Part shown: in pieces, positions 1 to 8,103 of the stretch
Layout of the letters: every line of letters begins with the position of its first letter
Numbering within the stretch: the stretch's first letter is position 1
NCBI GenBank assembly: GCA_963710645.1
Contig: CAVQBD010000009.1
Span: 744,001 to 808,000 of the forward strand
Reading direction: 5' to 3'
DNA: 64,000 nt
Source: FEB-10 sp963710645
GTDB taxonomy: Bacteria > Acidobacteriota > Thermoanaerobaculia > Thermoanaerobaculales > Sulfomarinibacteraceae
Translations under genes and position numbers: made by a program
Notes under the pieces: model-generated
Seen by the model: the letters and a program-made list of their open reading frames with translations, nothing else
What the model was told of the DNA's origin: nothing
The model's database searches: none

Positions 1-1379
1 AGAACCGGGCGGGCATGATCCATGACCAGATCGAGATCTTCCGGCGGGGAAACCTCGAGCTACCCCAGCAACCTATCCCCCCCGCGCTCCTTCCCACCTG
101 GCCCCAGTTCGAGGACCTGATGATTCAGGACTTTCCCACCGCCTACATCATCCCCAAGGGCCAACCCTTCCAGGAGAGCGCACATCAGGCCGCCCGGCTC
201 GTCGATTTCCTGCTCTTCAACGGCGTGGAGGTGGAGAAGTCGAGGCACCCGTTCACCTACGCTGGCGTCGACTACCCGAGAGGCACCTATGTCGTGTGGC
301 TTGACCAGCCCAGGCGAGGACTTGCCAATGCCTTTCTCGCCGACGGGCTCGATCTCTCGGATATTGAGGGATTGACTTTTTATTCGCCACCATCGGTGTG
401 GAGCCTTCCTCGGCTGTGGGGTGTGGACCGGGTCGTGGTGGATGGCCCGGCCTGCATCTGGACGCGCAAGATCATGAGAGCGACCCAGCCGACCGGGTCG
501 CTCGAGGGCGGACCGGCTGCGGCATACGCCTACCTCCCCACCAGTCTCGCCGCCATCCAGGCCACCAACGACCTGCTGGCGCGCGGCCTGACGGTGTACA
601 GGAAACCGGTCCCGTTCAGCGATTCGGGCCGTGATTTCGGAGCCGGCGCCATCATCCTTCCCGGCGACGAGGCGCTCGCGAGCGAGCTGTTGCACGACTA
701 CGCCCTTGACATCTTCGCCCTCGGAGCCGTGCCCGCGGAGGCGGTGCTAATGAGTTCACGGACCATAGCGGTTTTCGGCGACGGAGGGGTGGCCCACTCC
801 CTCGAGGTGCTGGGTTTTGACTACGACACCGTCACCCGAGATGATCTCGATGCCGGCGCCATCGTCGGTTACGACGTATTCCTGAACCAAAACCTTGAAT
901 GGGACGATCTCACCCCTGCCGGCCAATCATCGTTCACCACCTGGCTCGCCGGCGGCGGAGACTATGTCGGCCTCGGTTACCAGGGTCGCGCCGTGGACTT
1001 CGCCATTCACTTCGGGATTGCCGACGTGACCTACACCTACGTGGACGGAAACGCCATCGTGCACATTGACTACGATCCGGACGACACGGTGGCTGCCGGA
1101 TTTCCCGAGGAAGGCTCTGCGTTCATGTACCGGTCGGTCTGGTTCGACACCCATGGAGCGGGCACGGAGGTGTCGGCGAGCCTCGCTACCGGAGATGTTC
1201 TGGTTTCCGGATTCTGGCCGGGGTGGCAGACCAGCGGCGCCGGGGGAATGCCCATCGTCGTCCACTCATCGAGTGGTGACCAGGACACGGTTTTGATCGG
1301 ATTCGACCCCACTTTTAGGGGCATGCCCGAGGACGCCTTCAGGATGGTGGCCAACGCGATCTACAGCGGATTGGAGTAA
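1..1379 (+). CDS. C-terminal part of a large secreted protein, probably M14 zinc carboxypeptidase-like (5' end off window)
   Basis: The frame is open to the left edge (codons N-R-A-G precede the first visible Met at 15), so this is the tail of a longer gene. The visible 454 residues contain no zinc-binding HxxE motif. Phrases such as AYIIPKGQPFQES, YPRGTYVVWLDQP and LTFYSPPSVWS resemble, from memory, the region after the catalytic domain in large bacterial M14-family proteins. The last 200 residues look like a glutamine-amidotransferase-like or beta-rich module (IAVFGDGG, GYDVFLNQNL, WLAGGGDYVGLGYQG). If the family call is right, the protein is exported and the peptidase domain lies upstream of the window. 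It converges on the ABC permease gene at 1507. Confidence in coding is high; confidence in family is moderate. Confidence 0.6.
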   Translation, partial: NRAGMIHDQIEIFRRGNLELPQQPIPPALLPTWPQFEDLMIQDFPTAYIIPKGQPFQESAHQAARLVDFLLFNGVEVEKSRHPFTYAGVDYPRGTYVVWLDQPRRGLANAFLADGLDLSDIEGLTFYSPPSVWSLPRLWGVDRVVVDGPACIWTRKIMRATQPTGSLEGGPAAAYAYLPTSLAAIQATNDLLARGLTVYRKPVPFSDSGRDFGAGAIILPGDEALASELLHDYALDIFALGAVPAEAVLMSSRTIAVFGDGGVAHSLEVLGFDYDTVTRDDLDAGAIVGYDVFLNQNLEWDDLTPAGQSSFTTWLAGGGDYVGLGYQGRAVDFAIHFGIADVTYTYVDGNAIVHIDYDPDDTVAAGFPEEGSAFMYRSVWFDTHGAGTEVSASLATGDVLVSGFWPGWQTSGAGGMPIVVHSSSGDQDTVLIGFDPTFRGMPEDAFRMVANAIYSGLE

Positions 1380-1506
1380 ATCGACAGCCGCGCCTACGGT
1401 AACCCATCGTGCTGACGGGCGTGGTTGGGAGTGATCGAAATTCAGGCTGCCGCGCTCCGCATTGGTGCATTGCCAGAACGCAACGCGGCACCCGTTCTTC
1501 TGTGGG

Positions 1507-2145
1507 TCACCGTGTGAAGTCGGTGCGGCCCTGGTACAACCATGCGCCGACCACCATGGCGGCGACAATAGCCGCAGCTTGCGCCAATTGTCCTTCAATC
1601 GTATTAAGGAAGAACTGGGTTGCCGCCAGCACGAGGATCAAACTGACGAACAGCGCCCAGCCGCCCACAGATGCCAGGTTGCGCCGCTGGCGGCGGGCCG
1701 CCGTGGATTCCTGTGCCAGTGGTCCCAACTGAGCATAGGCCCAGAACTGAACGGCAAATCCTCCGGCGGCGGGCAGGTCGGCGGGCTCGAGCTTGCCGGC
1801 GATCAGAGCCCCCAGGCCGATCATGAGAGGTGCCGCAAGCATGCTCAAACCGACAAAGCAGGTCGGCAGGAGGACCTTGATCCATGCCAGTTGGCGAGGC
1901 CTGAGGGGGCCGGCCAGCAGCAGACGGGCCCGCCGTTCCTCAACGCGGTAACTTTGGGCGATAAAGGCAACCACCATGCCGGCGATGACCGGGAACATCA
2001 CCGCCAAAAAGCTCGGCGGACCGTCTGATTCGGCCAGAAACCGCGTCAACACGCTCAATATCACGACAACACCGGCGGCGATGCCCAGGCCGCCGAGCAG
2101 CCACGGCCGGAAGTAGACGAGCTCAGCTCTCAGAGCGTGCCACAT
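1507..2145 (-). CDS. ABC transporter membrane (permease) subunit, last gene of the GntR/SpoIIE/ABC operon
   Basis: A 212-residue hydrophobic protein with about six predicted membrane spans (residues ~15-35, 45-62, 92-115, 122-140, 157-178, 185-205). A cytoplasmic loop after span 2 (YRVEERRARLLLAGPLRPRQLA) is typical of small ABC-2-type permeases paired with GntR/YtrA regulators. Its ATG lies inside the reconstructed end of the ATPase gene (23-bp overlap), implying coupled translation. It is the only gene of the operon read without a frameshift. The substrate cannot be deduced; related operons export drugs or antimicrobial peptides or respond to envelope stress. Confidence 0.75.
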   Translation of the reverse strand: MWHALRAELVYFRPWLLGGLGIAAGVVVILSVLTRFLAESDGPPSFLAVMFPVIAGMVVAFIAQSYRVEERRARLLLAGPLRPRQLAWIKVLLPTCFVGLSMLAAPLMIGLGALIAGKLEPADLPAAGGFAVQFWAYAQLGPLAQESTAARRQRRNLASVGGWALFVSLILVLAATQFFLNTIEGQLAQAAAIVAAMVVGAWLYQGRTDFTR

Positions 2146-3040
2146 GGTGCCCCTCCTTGAGGATCTGTACCGCGATCTCGTCCACGCTCATGCGCGAAAC
2201 CTCCACCGCCTCGGCCCCCAGCGCGGAGAGTTGCTCGCAGCGTGGCATCGGCATCCCGGGTGATCACCTGGTGTTCCGTCCGCACCCGTCGGTGTTCGAC
2301 GACTCCGGCCAGCTTCGACGTCCTCGTCCTGGAGCCGGAAGGACACCCGCCGCCAGCTCTCGCTCAGCTCGTCCCGCCCGGTTCGCAGCACGATCTGACC
2401 GTCGCGCAGGAAGGCCAGCTCGTCGGCCAGACGATTGATGTCGGACAGCACGTGGGTGGAGTAGAGCACCGCGTGTTCGCCGTCCTCGGTGATTTCCCAC
2501 AGGACGTCCAGGACCTCCGCCCGCACCACCGGGTCGAGACCGGCGGTGGGCTCGTCCAGCAGCAGCAGACGCGGTCCGTGCGCAAGGGCCGCCACCAGGG
2601 CGAGCTTGGTGCGGTTGCCGCGCGACAGCTTGCTGACCGGCTTGTACCGAGGGGTAGCGCGATGCGTTCCGCAGAGGCGGCGCGCGCGGTCGTTCGACCA
2701 ATCGGGCATCAGCTTGGCCAGGAAGTCCAGGTTACGGCCGGCGGTCCAGCGCTGGAAGAACCCGCTCTCCTCGCCGACGTAGCCCACCTCGCGCCGGTAC
2801 TCCGTCCGCGTCGGGTGGACCGGGGAGCCGTAGACCTCGGTGCCGCCCTCATCGGGCACCATCAGCCCGGCCATGCAGTTGAGGGTCGTCGTCTTGCCGG
2901 CGCCGTTGGGCCCCACCAGGGCGAGCACGGTGCCGGGCTCCAGGGTCAGGTCGAGTGGGTCCCAGCTGAAACCCCGGGAAACGCTTGGTCAGCCCGCTCA
3001 GGCGGGCGGCGGCTGTGGCCTCCGGCTGGCGATCGTTCAT
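2123..3040 (-). pseudogene. ABC transporter ATPase, interrupted by three apparent single-base insertions
   Basis: The N-terminus (MNDRQPEATAAARLSGLTKRFPGF) reads in one frame from ATG at 3040. Removing one G from the GGGG run (C-run 2972-2975) continues into FSWDPLDLTLEPG and the Walker A motif GPNGAGKTT, then signature LSRGN and Walker B LLLLDEPTAG. Two further +1 shifts, at ~2304-2315 and ~2214-2245, are needed to reach a tail reading SALGAEAVEVSRMSVDEIAVQ that ends at TGA 2123. Restored length is about 305 residues, normal for a GntR-linked ABC-2 ATPase. ATG overlaps the upstream GntR stop as ATGA. No stop codons or missing motifs appear apart from the shifts. This suggests either very recent inactivation or sequence error. 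It would power the adjacent permease. Confidence 0.7.
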
Positions 3041-3421
3041 TCATGCGCCCCTTTCTTCAAGAGCTCTTCGAGGATGCGCCGCATGTCGGCTCCGCTCAAT
3101 CCTTCGGCGGTGGCGTGCGCCACCAGTTCCCCCAGTGCATCGGCGAACCGCTCCTTGGCCATCGTGTGCTTCCTCTCCTTCGGGAACGGCTGCCACCCAG
3201 AATCCCTTGCCGCGCCGGGACTGCACCAGACCCTCGCGCTCCAGGTCGTCGTACGCCCGCTGCACGGTGATGACGCTCACCCGCTGCTCCCTGGCCAGAC
3301 CGCGGATCGACGGCAACGGGTCGCCGCCGGCCAGGTCCTCGGACAGGATCTTCGCCCGGATCTGGCGGGAGATCTGTGCGTGCAGCGGTTCGTCGGAAAG
3401 ATCCGACAGGTTGAGGATCAC
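3037..3421 (-). pseudogene. GntR/YtrA-type transcriptional regulator 2, interrupted by one apparent single-base insertion
   Basis: Begins at GTG 3421, whose bases overlap the phosphatase stop as GTGA. The winged helix-turn-helix is clear: DEPLHAQISRQIRAKIL, then LPSIRGLAREQRVSVITVQRAYDDLEREGLV. After WVAAVPEG the frame slips. Dropping one base at ~3168-3180 restores a tail reading MAKERFADALGELVAHATAEG then MRRILEELLKK, ending at TGA 3037. Full length would be about 128 residues, typical of YtrA-subfamily GntR proteins, which bind inverted repeats as dimers and repress adjacent ABC operons. The stop overlaps the ATPase start (ATGA). In the raw sequence the upstream phosphatase frame runs into this frame, giving a false phosphatase-GntR fusion of 294 residues. 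Confidence 0.72.
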
Positions 3422-4236
3422 GACGTCTCTCCGGAATCGCGCGGCACCAGCATCGCCGCCGTCCAGTCGTCCTCCGGCGCACGTGCGGTGCGTCGTCTGG
3501 ACCGTGTCGAAGAGCCCGGACAGCCAGACGACGGGCGAGCTCGGTCGAGGGCTCTCGGCCAGCATCGACTCCAGGGCCTGGTACCCCATCGGTTCCCCGT
3601 CGGCGTCGCGCGCCTCGGGCAGGCCGTCGGTGAGCAGCAGAAGACGGTCATCGTCTGCGACTCTCACCGTGCGGGAGGCGTAGGCGACCTGCTCGCGAAC
3701 GCCCAGCGGCAGACGCGGACCGGGCACCGACAGGGGCTGCGGGGCCTGACCGGGACGCATCAGATAGGGATCCGGCGCACCGGCGTTGGCCAACTCCACC
3801 ATCCGCTCGGCCGGGTTGTACCGGGCCAGGGTCAGGGCGACGAACTCGCCGCGGCCGAGCTCGAGCGCGAGCCGGCCGTTGAGGCTGAGCCAGCGATTCG
3901 GCGACGCCTCCGTCGGCGGTGACAAACGGCAGCATCGCCTTCACCGAGGCCATGATCAGGCTGGCCGCAAAACCCTTGCCGGCCACGTCGGCCACGACCA
4001 CATCGACGCTGCCGTCGGCGTGCCGGAGGATGTCGTAGAAATCGCCCGCCACCACCCGAGCCGGCAGGCAGCGGGCGGCCACCTCCCAGCCGGGACCGGC
4101 CACCTCGGAAGGCGGCAGCAGACGGCGCTGCACGTCGCGGGCCATCTCCAGCTCGCGGCGCCCGAGCTCCTGCGCCACCAGCTCGCTCGAGCTGCAGGCC
4201 CTCCACCAGATCGCGTCGGTGCTCGGGGTCAAGCAT
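3418..4236 (-). pseudogene. SpoIIE/RsbU-type PP2C serine phosphatase, interrupted by three apparent single-base insertions
   Basis: Start is ATG 4236 (MLDPEHRRDLVEGLQ), overlapping the GntR-1 stop by eight bases. A +1 shift at ~4183-4192 leads into ELVAQELGRRELEMARDVQRRLLPP, the helical lead-in typical of RsbU-like phosphatases. The metal-binding motifs follow: GDFYD and DVAGKG. Shifts at ~3883-3893 and ~3477-3486 are needed to keep LNGRLALELGRGEFVALTL, LLLLTDG and the final metal site DDWTAAMLV, ending at TGA 3418. All PP2C acidic residues survive across frames. The family dephosphorylates anti-anti-sigma (STAS) or similar phosphoproteins. Its position between two GntR genes and an ABC transporter suggests a local signalling role, but no STAS or anti-sigma partner is in the window. 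Confidence 0.72.
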
Positions 4237-4481
4237 CGGCCACCCTGACCTCGTCCGCGGGCTCACCGGTGAGCAGCCCATCGGCGACGAGGAGCTCGTA
4301 GGCCGCCTCGACCGTGGACGGCGCCACCCGGTGTTGGCGCGCCAGCTGTCGGTGAGCCGGGCAGGAACTCGCCCGCCGACAGTTCGCCGCGCACGATGCG
4401 ATCGCGGAGCTGGCGCGCGATCTGTTCGCGCAGCGGCTCCGGGTCCTCGGGGAGCCAGGTGAAGGAGCAGCGGTAGTGCAT
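4229..4481 (-). pseudogene. GntR/YtrA-type transcriptional regulator 1, first gene of the operon, one apparent single-base insertion
   Basis: Starts at ATG 4481, reading MHYRCSFTWLPEDPEPLREQI and QLRDRIVRGELSAGEFLP. The frame then slips at the CCC run (4359-4361 on the plus strand). Removing one C gives LPAHRQLARQHRVAPSTVEAA then YELLVADGLL, a standard GntR winged helix. The restored protein ends at TGA 4229 and is only about 84 residues, so it has essentially no effector domain. Two overlapping palindromes lie 9 bp upstream of the ATG, so autoregulation is likely. Few bases separate them from the ATG, which raises the possibility of a leaderless transcript. The next gene (phosphatase) begins inside its last codons. 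Confidence 0.7.
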
Positions 4482-4489
4482 TACTGTTC

Positions 4490-4511
4490 ATATACGGTAT
4501 ATACAGTATAT
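4490..4511. promoter_or_regulatory. Two overlapping palindromic operators (ATATAC-N-GTATAT) in front of the GntR-1 operon
   Basis: ATATAC-G-GTATAT occupies 4490-4502 and ATATAC-A-GTATAT occupies 4499-4511, sharing four bases. Both are perfect 6+6 inverted repeats with a 1-bp centre. They lie 9 bp upstream of the GntR-1 start codon. Dyads of this size are the expected operator of YtrA-type GntR dimers. Two overlapping sites could be bound by the two different GntR proteins of the operon; that is inference. Confidence 0.6.
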
Positions 4512-4681
4512 TTCGATCCGTCTCCTGTCAAGGGGGACACGAAGATTGAACCAAATAAGCCGCTGAAGCATCAATTGAGAGTTGTTCCGCTTTCGCAGGG
4601 GGCTGTGCCATGCTTGATGGATACCGACAGTGCGGGGATCACCAGTCGGCTCGGGGCCGCTCTGACCCTGTGGGAGGAATG

Positions 4682-6490
4682 ATGAAGACCAAACCCGTCC
4701 AGGGCACAGACATCGACACGGTGATGGCCGCGACCCGAGGTTCCTCGGTATTTCAGAGCCTCGACGATGAACAGCTTCGCCAGGCTGTGACACAGGCCAC
4801 CCTGCTGCAACTTGAGGCGGGCGAAAGCCTGATCCGACACGGCGAGCCCCCTGGAGGGTTTTTTCTCATCCTGGAGGGCGAGCTGCGGGTATTGATGGCC
4901 GCCGGCGCGGGCGGCGACCCGGTGGAGGTGACCCGCTTTGGCCGCGGCGAAATGCTCGGCATGGCGTCGTTGCTTCTGGGTCGGCCCAGCGAGGCCGCGA
5001 TGGATGCCGTCGCGCAATCCATCGTTGTGCGCTTCGAACCGCAGTTCCTCGAGGCCATGGCCAGTCAGATTCCTTTATTCGGGCTCGCGGTCGCACGTGC
5101 AATCGCGGAGCGATTGTCTTTGGCGGTCGAGCGTGTGTCCGTGCCGGAGGCCGACCCGAAGCTGGAGCCCTCGGACGAGGCGCTGGTGCTGCTGCCGCAC
5201 GAGTTCATGATGCGCCACCGGGTCGTTCCGCTGGCGGTGGATGGCCAGGTGGCTACCATCGGCTGTGCCGATCAGCCCTCCGCCGAACTCGTGGAAAGAA
5301 TTCGTACTCATCTGCCGGCCATGGAGGTACGCATCGTGCACCTCGACGGCCGCCGGCTTTCAGAGATTCTCAGGACCCGAGCCGGAAGCGAAACACCCGA
5401 CCACGCCGGTCCATCGGCGGATTCCGCCACCCTGGAACGCTTGCTCCGGGCCATGGCCACCGAGGGTGCATCGGATCTCCACCTCGCCGGAGGCCAGCGC
5501 CCCCGCTGGCGCATCGACGGTGCGATCCATGAGATCGCCGATATCCCACCCCTGGGAGAGACAACGGCGCTCGAACTTCTCGGCGACGCTCTGGAGGACC
5601 GCAATCGGCAGGAATTCGACGCCACCAACGACACCGACTTCGCCCTCGAGCTGCCTGGAGTCGCCCGCTTTCGGGTCAACCTCTTCCGCGATCTGGGCGG
5701 CGTCGGCGCGGTCCTGCGTCTCATCCCAAACACCATCCTCAGCCTCGAGCAGCTCGGCATGCCGGCGGTGGTCAAGGGGTTCTGCAAGCTTCCCAAGGGC
5801 CTGGTCCTGGTGACCGGCCCCACCGGCAGTGGTAAGTCGACAACCCTGGCCGCCATGGTCGACCTCATCAACCGGGAACGCAAGGAGCACGTGGTCACCC
5901 TCGAAGACCCGGTGGAATTCGTTCACCGCTCGCAGCTGTCGTTGGTCAACCAGCGCGAAGTGGGGTCCCACACCTCGAGCTTTGCCGCGGCGATCCGCGC
6001 GGCCATGCGGGAGGATCCCGACATCATCCTGGTGGGTGAGATGCGCGACCACGAGACCGTGTCGCTGGCGCTCGAGGCCGCCAATACCGGTCATCTGGTG
6101 CTCGCCACCCTGCACACCGCCACCGCGATCTCCACCATCGAGCGCATCGTGGGGCTCTTTCCACCCGGGGAGCAGAACCGGATCCAGGTGACGCTGGCCG
6201 ACGTTATACGCGGTGTCGTCACCCAGAATCTGCTCCAGCGCATCGGCGGCGGTAGGGTCGCCGCCCTCGAGATTCTGGTGGCCAGCCCTGCGGTCTCGAA
6301 TTTGATCCGCGAGGGCAAGACGCACCAGATCCCGAGTTCGATGCAGACCGGCAAGGCGGCCGGCAACAAGCTGCTGAACGAGTCACTGGCGGATCTCGTC
6401 AAGGGCGGAACCGTCGAATACGAGGAGGCCCTCTCCAAGGCGGTGGACAAGGCCGATCTCGCAAAGCGTCTCGGGCATCGCGTCGACTGA
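4682..6490 (+). CDS. PilT-like secretion/retraction ATPase with N-terminal cyclic-nucleotide-binding and GspE-N-like domains
   Basis: Start chosen at ATG 4682 because GGGAGG (4672-4677) precedes it by four bases; upstream in-frame ATGs at 4610 and 4679 are less likely. The 602-residue product has three parts. Residues ~10-135 form a cNMP-binding (CRP-like) barrel (GESLIRHGEPPGGFFLILEG, GRGEMLGMASLL). Residues ~150-220 resemble the GspE/PilB N-terminal fold (LLPHEFMMRHRVVPLAVDGQ). From ~240 it is a PilT-type ATPase with Walker A GPTGSGKST (~379), Walker B DPDIILVGEMRD (~445) and His box GHLVLATLHT. PilT proteins are hexameric motors that depolymerise type IV pili. Here activity is probably gated by a cyclic nucleotide. 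No other pilus genes are nearby. Confidence 0.85.
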   Translation: MKTKPVQGTDIDTVMAATRGSSVFQSLDDEQLRQAVTQATLLQLEAGESLIRHGEPPGGFFLILEGELRVLMAAGAGGDPVEVTRFGRGEMLGMASLLLGRPSEAAMDAVAQSIVVRFEPQFLEAMASQIPLFGLAVARAIAERLSLAVERVSVPEADPKLEPSDEALVLLPHEFMMRHRVVPLAVDGQVATIGCADQPSAELVERIRTHLPAMEVRIVHLDGRRLSEILRTRAGSETPDHAGPSADSATLERLLRAMATEGASDLHLAGGQRPRWRIDGAIHEIADIPPLGETTALELLGDALEDRNRQEFDATNDTDFALELPGVARFRVNLFRDLGGVGAVLRLIPNTILSLEQLGMPAVVKGFCKLPKGLVLVTGPTGSGKSTTLAAMVDLINRERKEHVVTLEDPVEFVHRSQLSLVNQREVGSHTSSFAAAIRAAMREDPDIILVGEMRDHETVSLALEAANTGHLVLATLHTATAISTIERIVGLFPPGEQNRIQVTLADVIRGVVTQNLLQRIGGGRVAALEILVASPAVSNLIREGKTHQIPSSMQTGKAAGNKLLNESLADLVKGGTVEYEEALSKAVDKADLAKRLGHRVD

Positions 6491-6522
6491 GGGCGACGAA
6501 GGCGAGCCGTACTCCTCGAAGC

Positions 6523-7893
6523 CTACAGCCCCGCCCGAGGTTCGTGGATCCGACGGGTGAGGAACATGGTGACGATCAGAGCGACAAGGAGCAGCAGCGT
6601 TCCACCGAGCAGGGCGAAGTCCTCGGCATTGAGGATCAGATAGAGCACCCCGTAGATCGCAGTCAGAATGGCGCCGACGACGAGGGCAACGGATCGATTG
6701 CCGAGCATCGCCGCGCTGTAAAGAGTGTTGACCACTATGATTGTGCCCGAGGCGACGAGGTACGCCGTCGTGAACCCCATGTGCTCGGCCAGCGCGATCA
6801 ATAGAAGGAAGAACATCGCCAGAGCAACTCCGATCAGAAGAAACTGCACCAGGCTGAGCTTGGAGTTCGTGGTGAACTCGATCAGACCCAGGGTCAAAAA
6901 GGTCAGAACGATGAAGAGCAGACCGTATTTGACCGCTCTGGTGACCATGTCGTACAGCGCCAGGGGTTCGAAGAGCCGGACCCCTGCGTCGATCTCATCG
7001 ATGGCCACGCTGCGCCCCTCGGACCACGCCTGAGGGAATGAGCGGTTCAGGAGAGGGATGGTCCACTCGGCGGTGAACCCATCGTCGTCGATAACGCGAT
7101 TCGCCGGCAGAACGCTGCCCGTGAAACTGGGGTGGGGCCAGCCGGATCCGAGGGACGCGCGGGTGATTTCGCCGAGGGGAAGGAAGCTGAAGGTCCCGCT
7201 CCCCCGCAGGCCGATCGGAAGGGTGAATTGAAATCCCTCGCGAGCCGTGGCTCCCACACCGGCGTGGAACCCCTGGGGGAGCATTTCACCCAAGGTGGTA
7301 CCCGGACGCAGCTGCAACGTGTTGCTGCCGATGTGGAGACCGTCCACCTCCACGATGCCCCTGGGGTCGGACAGTCCGAACCCGAGGACCGCTTCCGCCC
7401 AGTGGATCTCTTCCAGTCGCTCCGACGACGACAGGGCCGCCACTGCGGTCTCGGGGCTGTGAAAGGTTCCGGAAACCTCGAGGTCCGCCCGGTAGACCTG
7501 AACATCGTAGATGCCCCGGCTGCGTTTCTCGGGCGTGATGGTGCCTTCGATGGTCAAGACGTCCGGCAGCAGAATGGCCCGCCGTTGCCGGGATTCCCAC
7601 CGCTGGGTGACCTTTTTTTCGCCCTCAGGCGTGAGGTATTCATCGCGAATCGAGACCTTCTCTGCGTAGGGAACCACCAGGATCGGACCGGCCACCCGCT
7701 GGTCGCCGCTCCACGACTCCGCAATCTCCCGCACCACACCCTGGTAGGTCTGGTAACGATCCTGAACCACCGATTCCACCATCCGCAACGGGATCAATAG
7801 AATCAGCGCGAGCAGCGCGACTCCGATCAACCGGGTGGGCCGGCTCAGTTTCGAGATCAGACTCAGGTCGGCATCTGCGATGGTGCTCGCCAT
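6523..7893 (-). CDS. creD: CreD-family inner membrane protein
   Basis: Start placed at ATG 7893 (MASTIADADLS) because GGAGG sits eight bases upstream; an upstream in-frame start at 7950 lacks such a signal. The 456-residue protein has a membrane anchor near residues 20-38, a large extracytoplasmic region (YQGVVREIAESWSGDQRVAGP is the characteristic CreD segment) and a C-terminal bundle of about five membrane spans from ~residue 315. CreD proteins are linked to envelope integrity and beta-lactam response in enterobacteria, but the biochemical function is unknown. No CreBC two-component system is adjacent. It converges on the PilT-like gene with a 32-bp gap. Confidence 0.85.
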   Translation of the reverse strand: MASTIADADLSLISKLSRPTRLIGVALLALILLIPLRMVESVVQDRYQTYQGVVREIAESWSGDQRVAGPILVVPYAEKVSIRDEYLTPEGEKKVTQRWESRQRRAILLPDVLTIEGTITPEKRSRGIYDVQVYRADLEVSGTFHSPETAVAALSSSERLEEIHWAEAVLGFGLSDPRGIVEVDGLHIGSNTLQLRPGTTLGEMLPQGFHAGVGATAREGFQFTLPIGLRGSGTFSFLPLGEITRASLGSGWPHPSFTGSVLPANRVIDDDGFTAEWTIPLLNRSFPQAWSEGRSVAIDEIDAGVRLFEPLALYDMVTRAVKYGLLFIVLTFLTLGLIEFTTNSKLSLVQFLLIGVALAMFFLLLIALAEHMGFTTAYLVASGTIIVVNTLYSAAMLGNRSVALVVGAILTAIYGVLYLILNAEDFALLGGTLLLLVALIVTMFLTRRIHEPRAGL

Positions 7894-8103
7894 AGGATCG
7901 CCTCCAGTGATTCCACTGTGCGTGCACCGTTGGTCCTTCAAACGGCTCAATCAAGGCAATCAACGGGCACAATGTGGCGAACCAGGGTCTCGTTGGCGGA
8001 CACCGGAATTGCCCGCTCCAGTCGCTTTGTTCGTCAGAGTTGATCGCGATCACTTTCTTATTGGATCAAGTGGTCATACACTTCTGAAAATTCGGAGGGC
8101 ATC

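Noticed and set aside
3041..3925. Apparent 294-residue fusion of PP2C phosphatase and GntR regulator in one frame
   Set aside because: The junction (HRTCAGGRLDGGDAG) is out-of-frame sequence; the true phosphatase end (DDWTAAMLV..stop) and the GntR GTG start are both visible in the neighbouring frame.
2123..4481. Programmed +1 frameshifting as the main explanation for the broken operon
   Set aside because: Eight sites with no shared codon or stop motif in one small operon is far more than any known case; error or decay is simpler.
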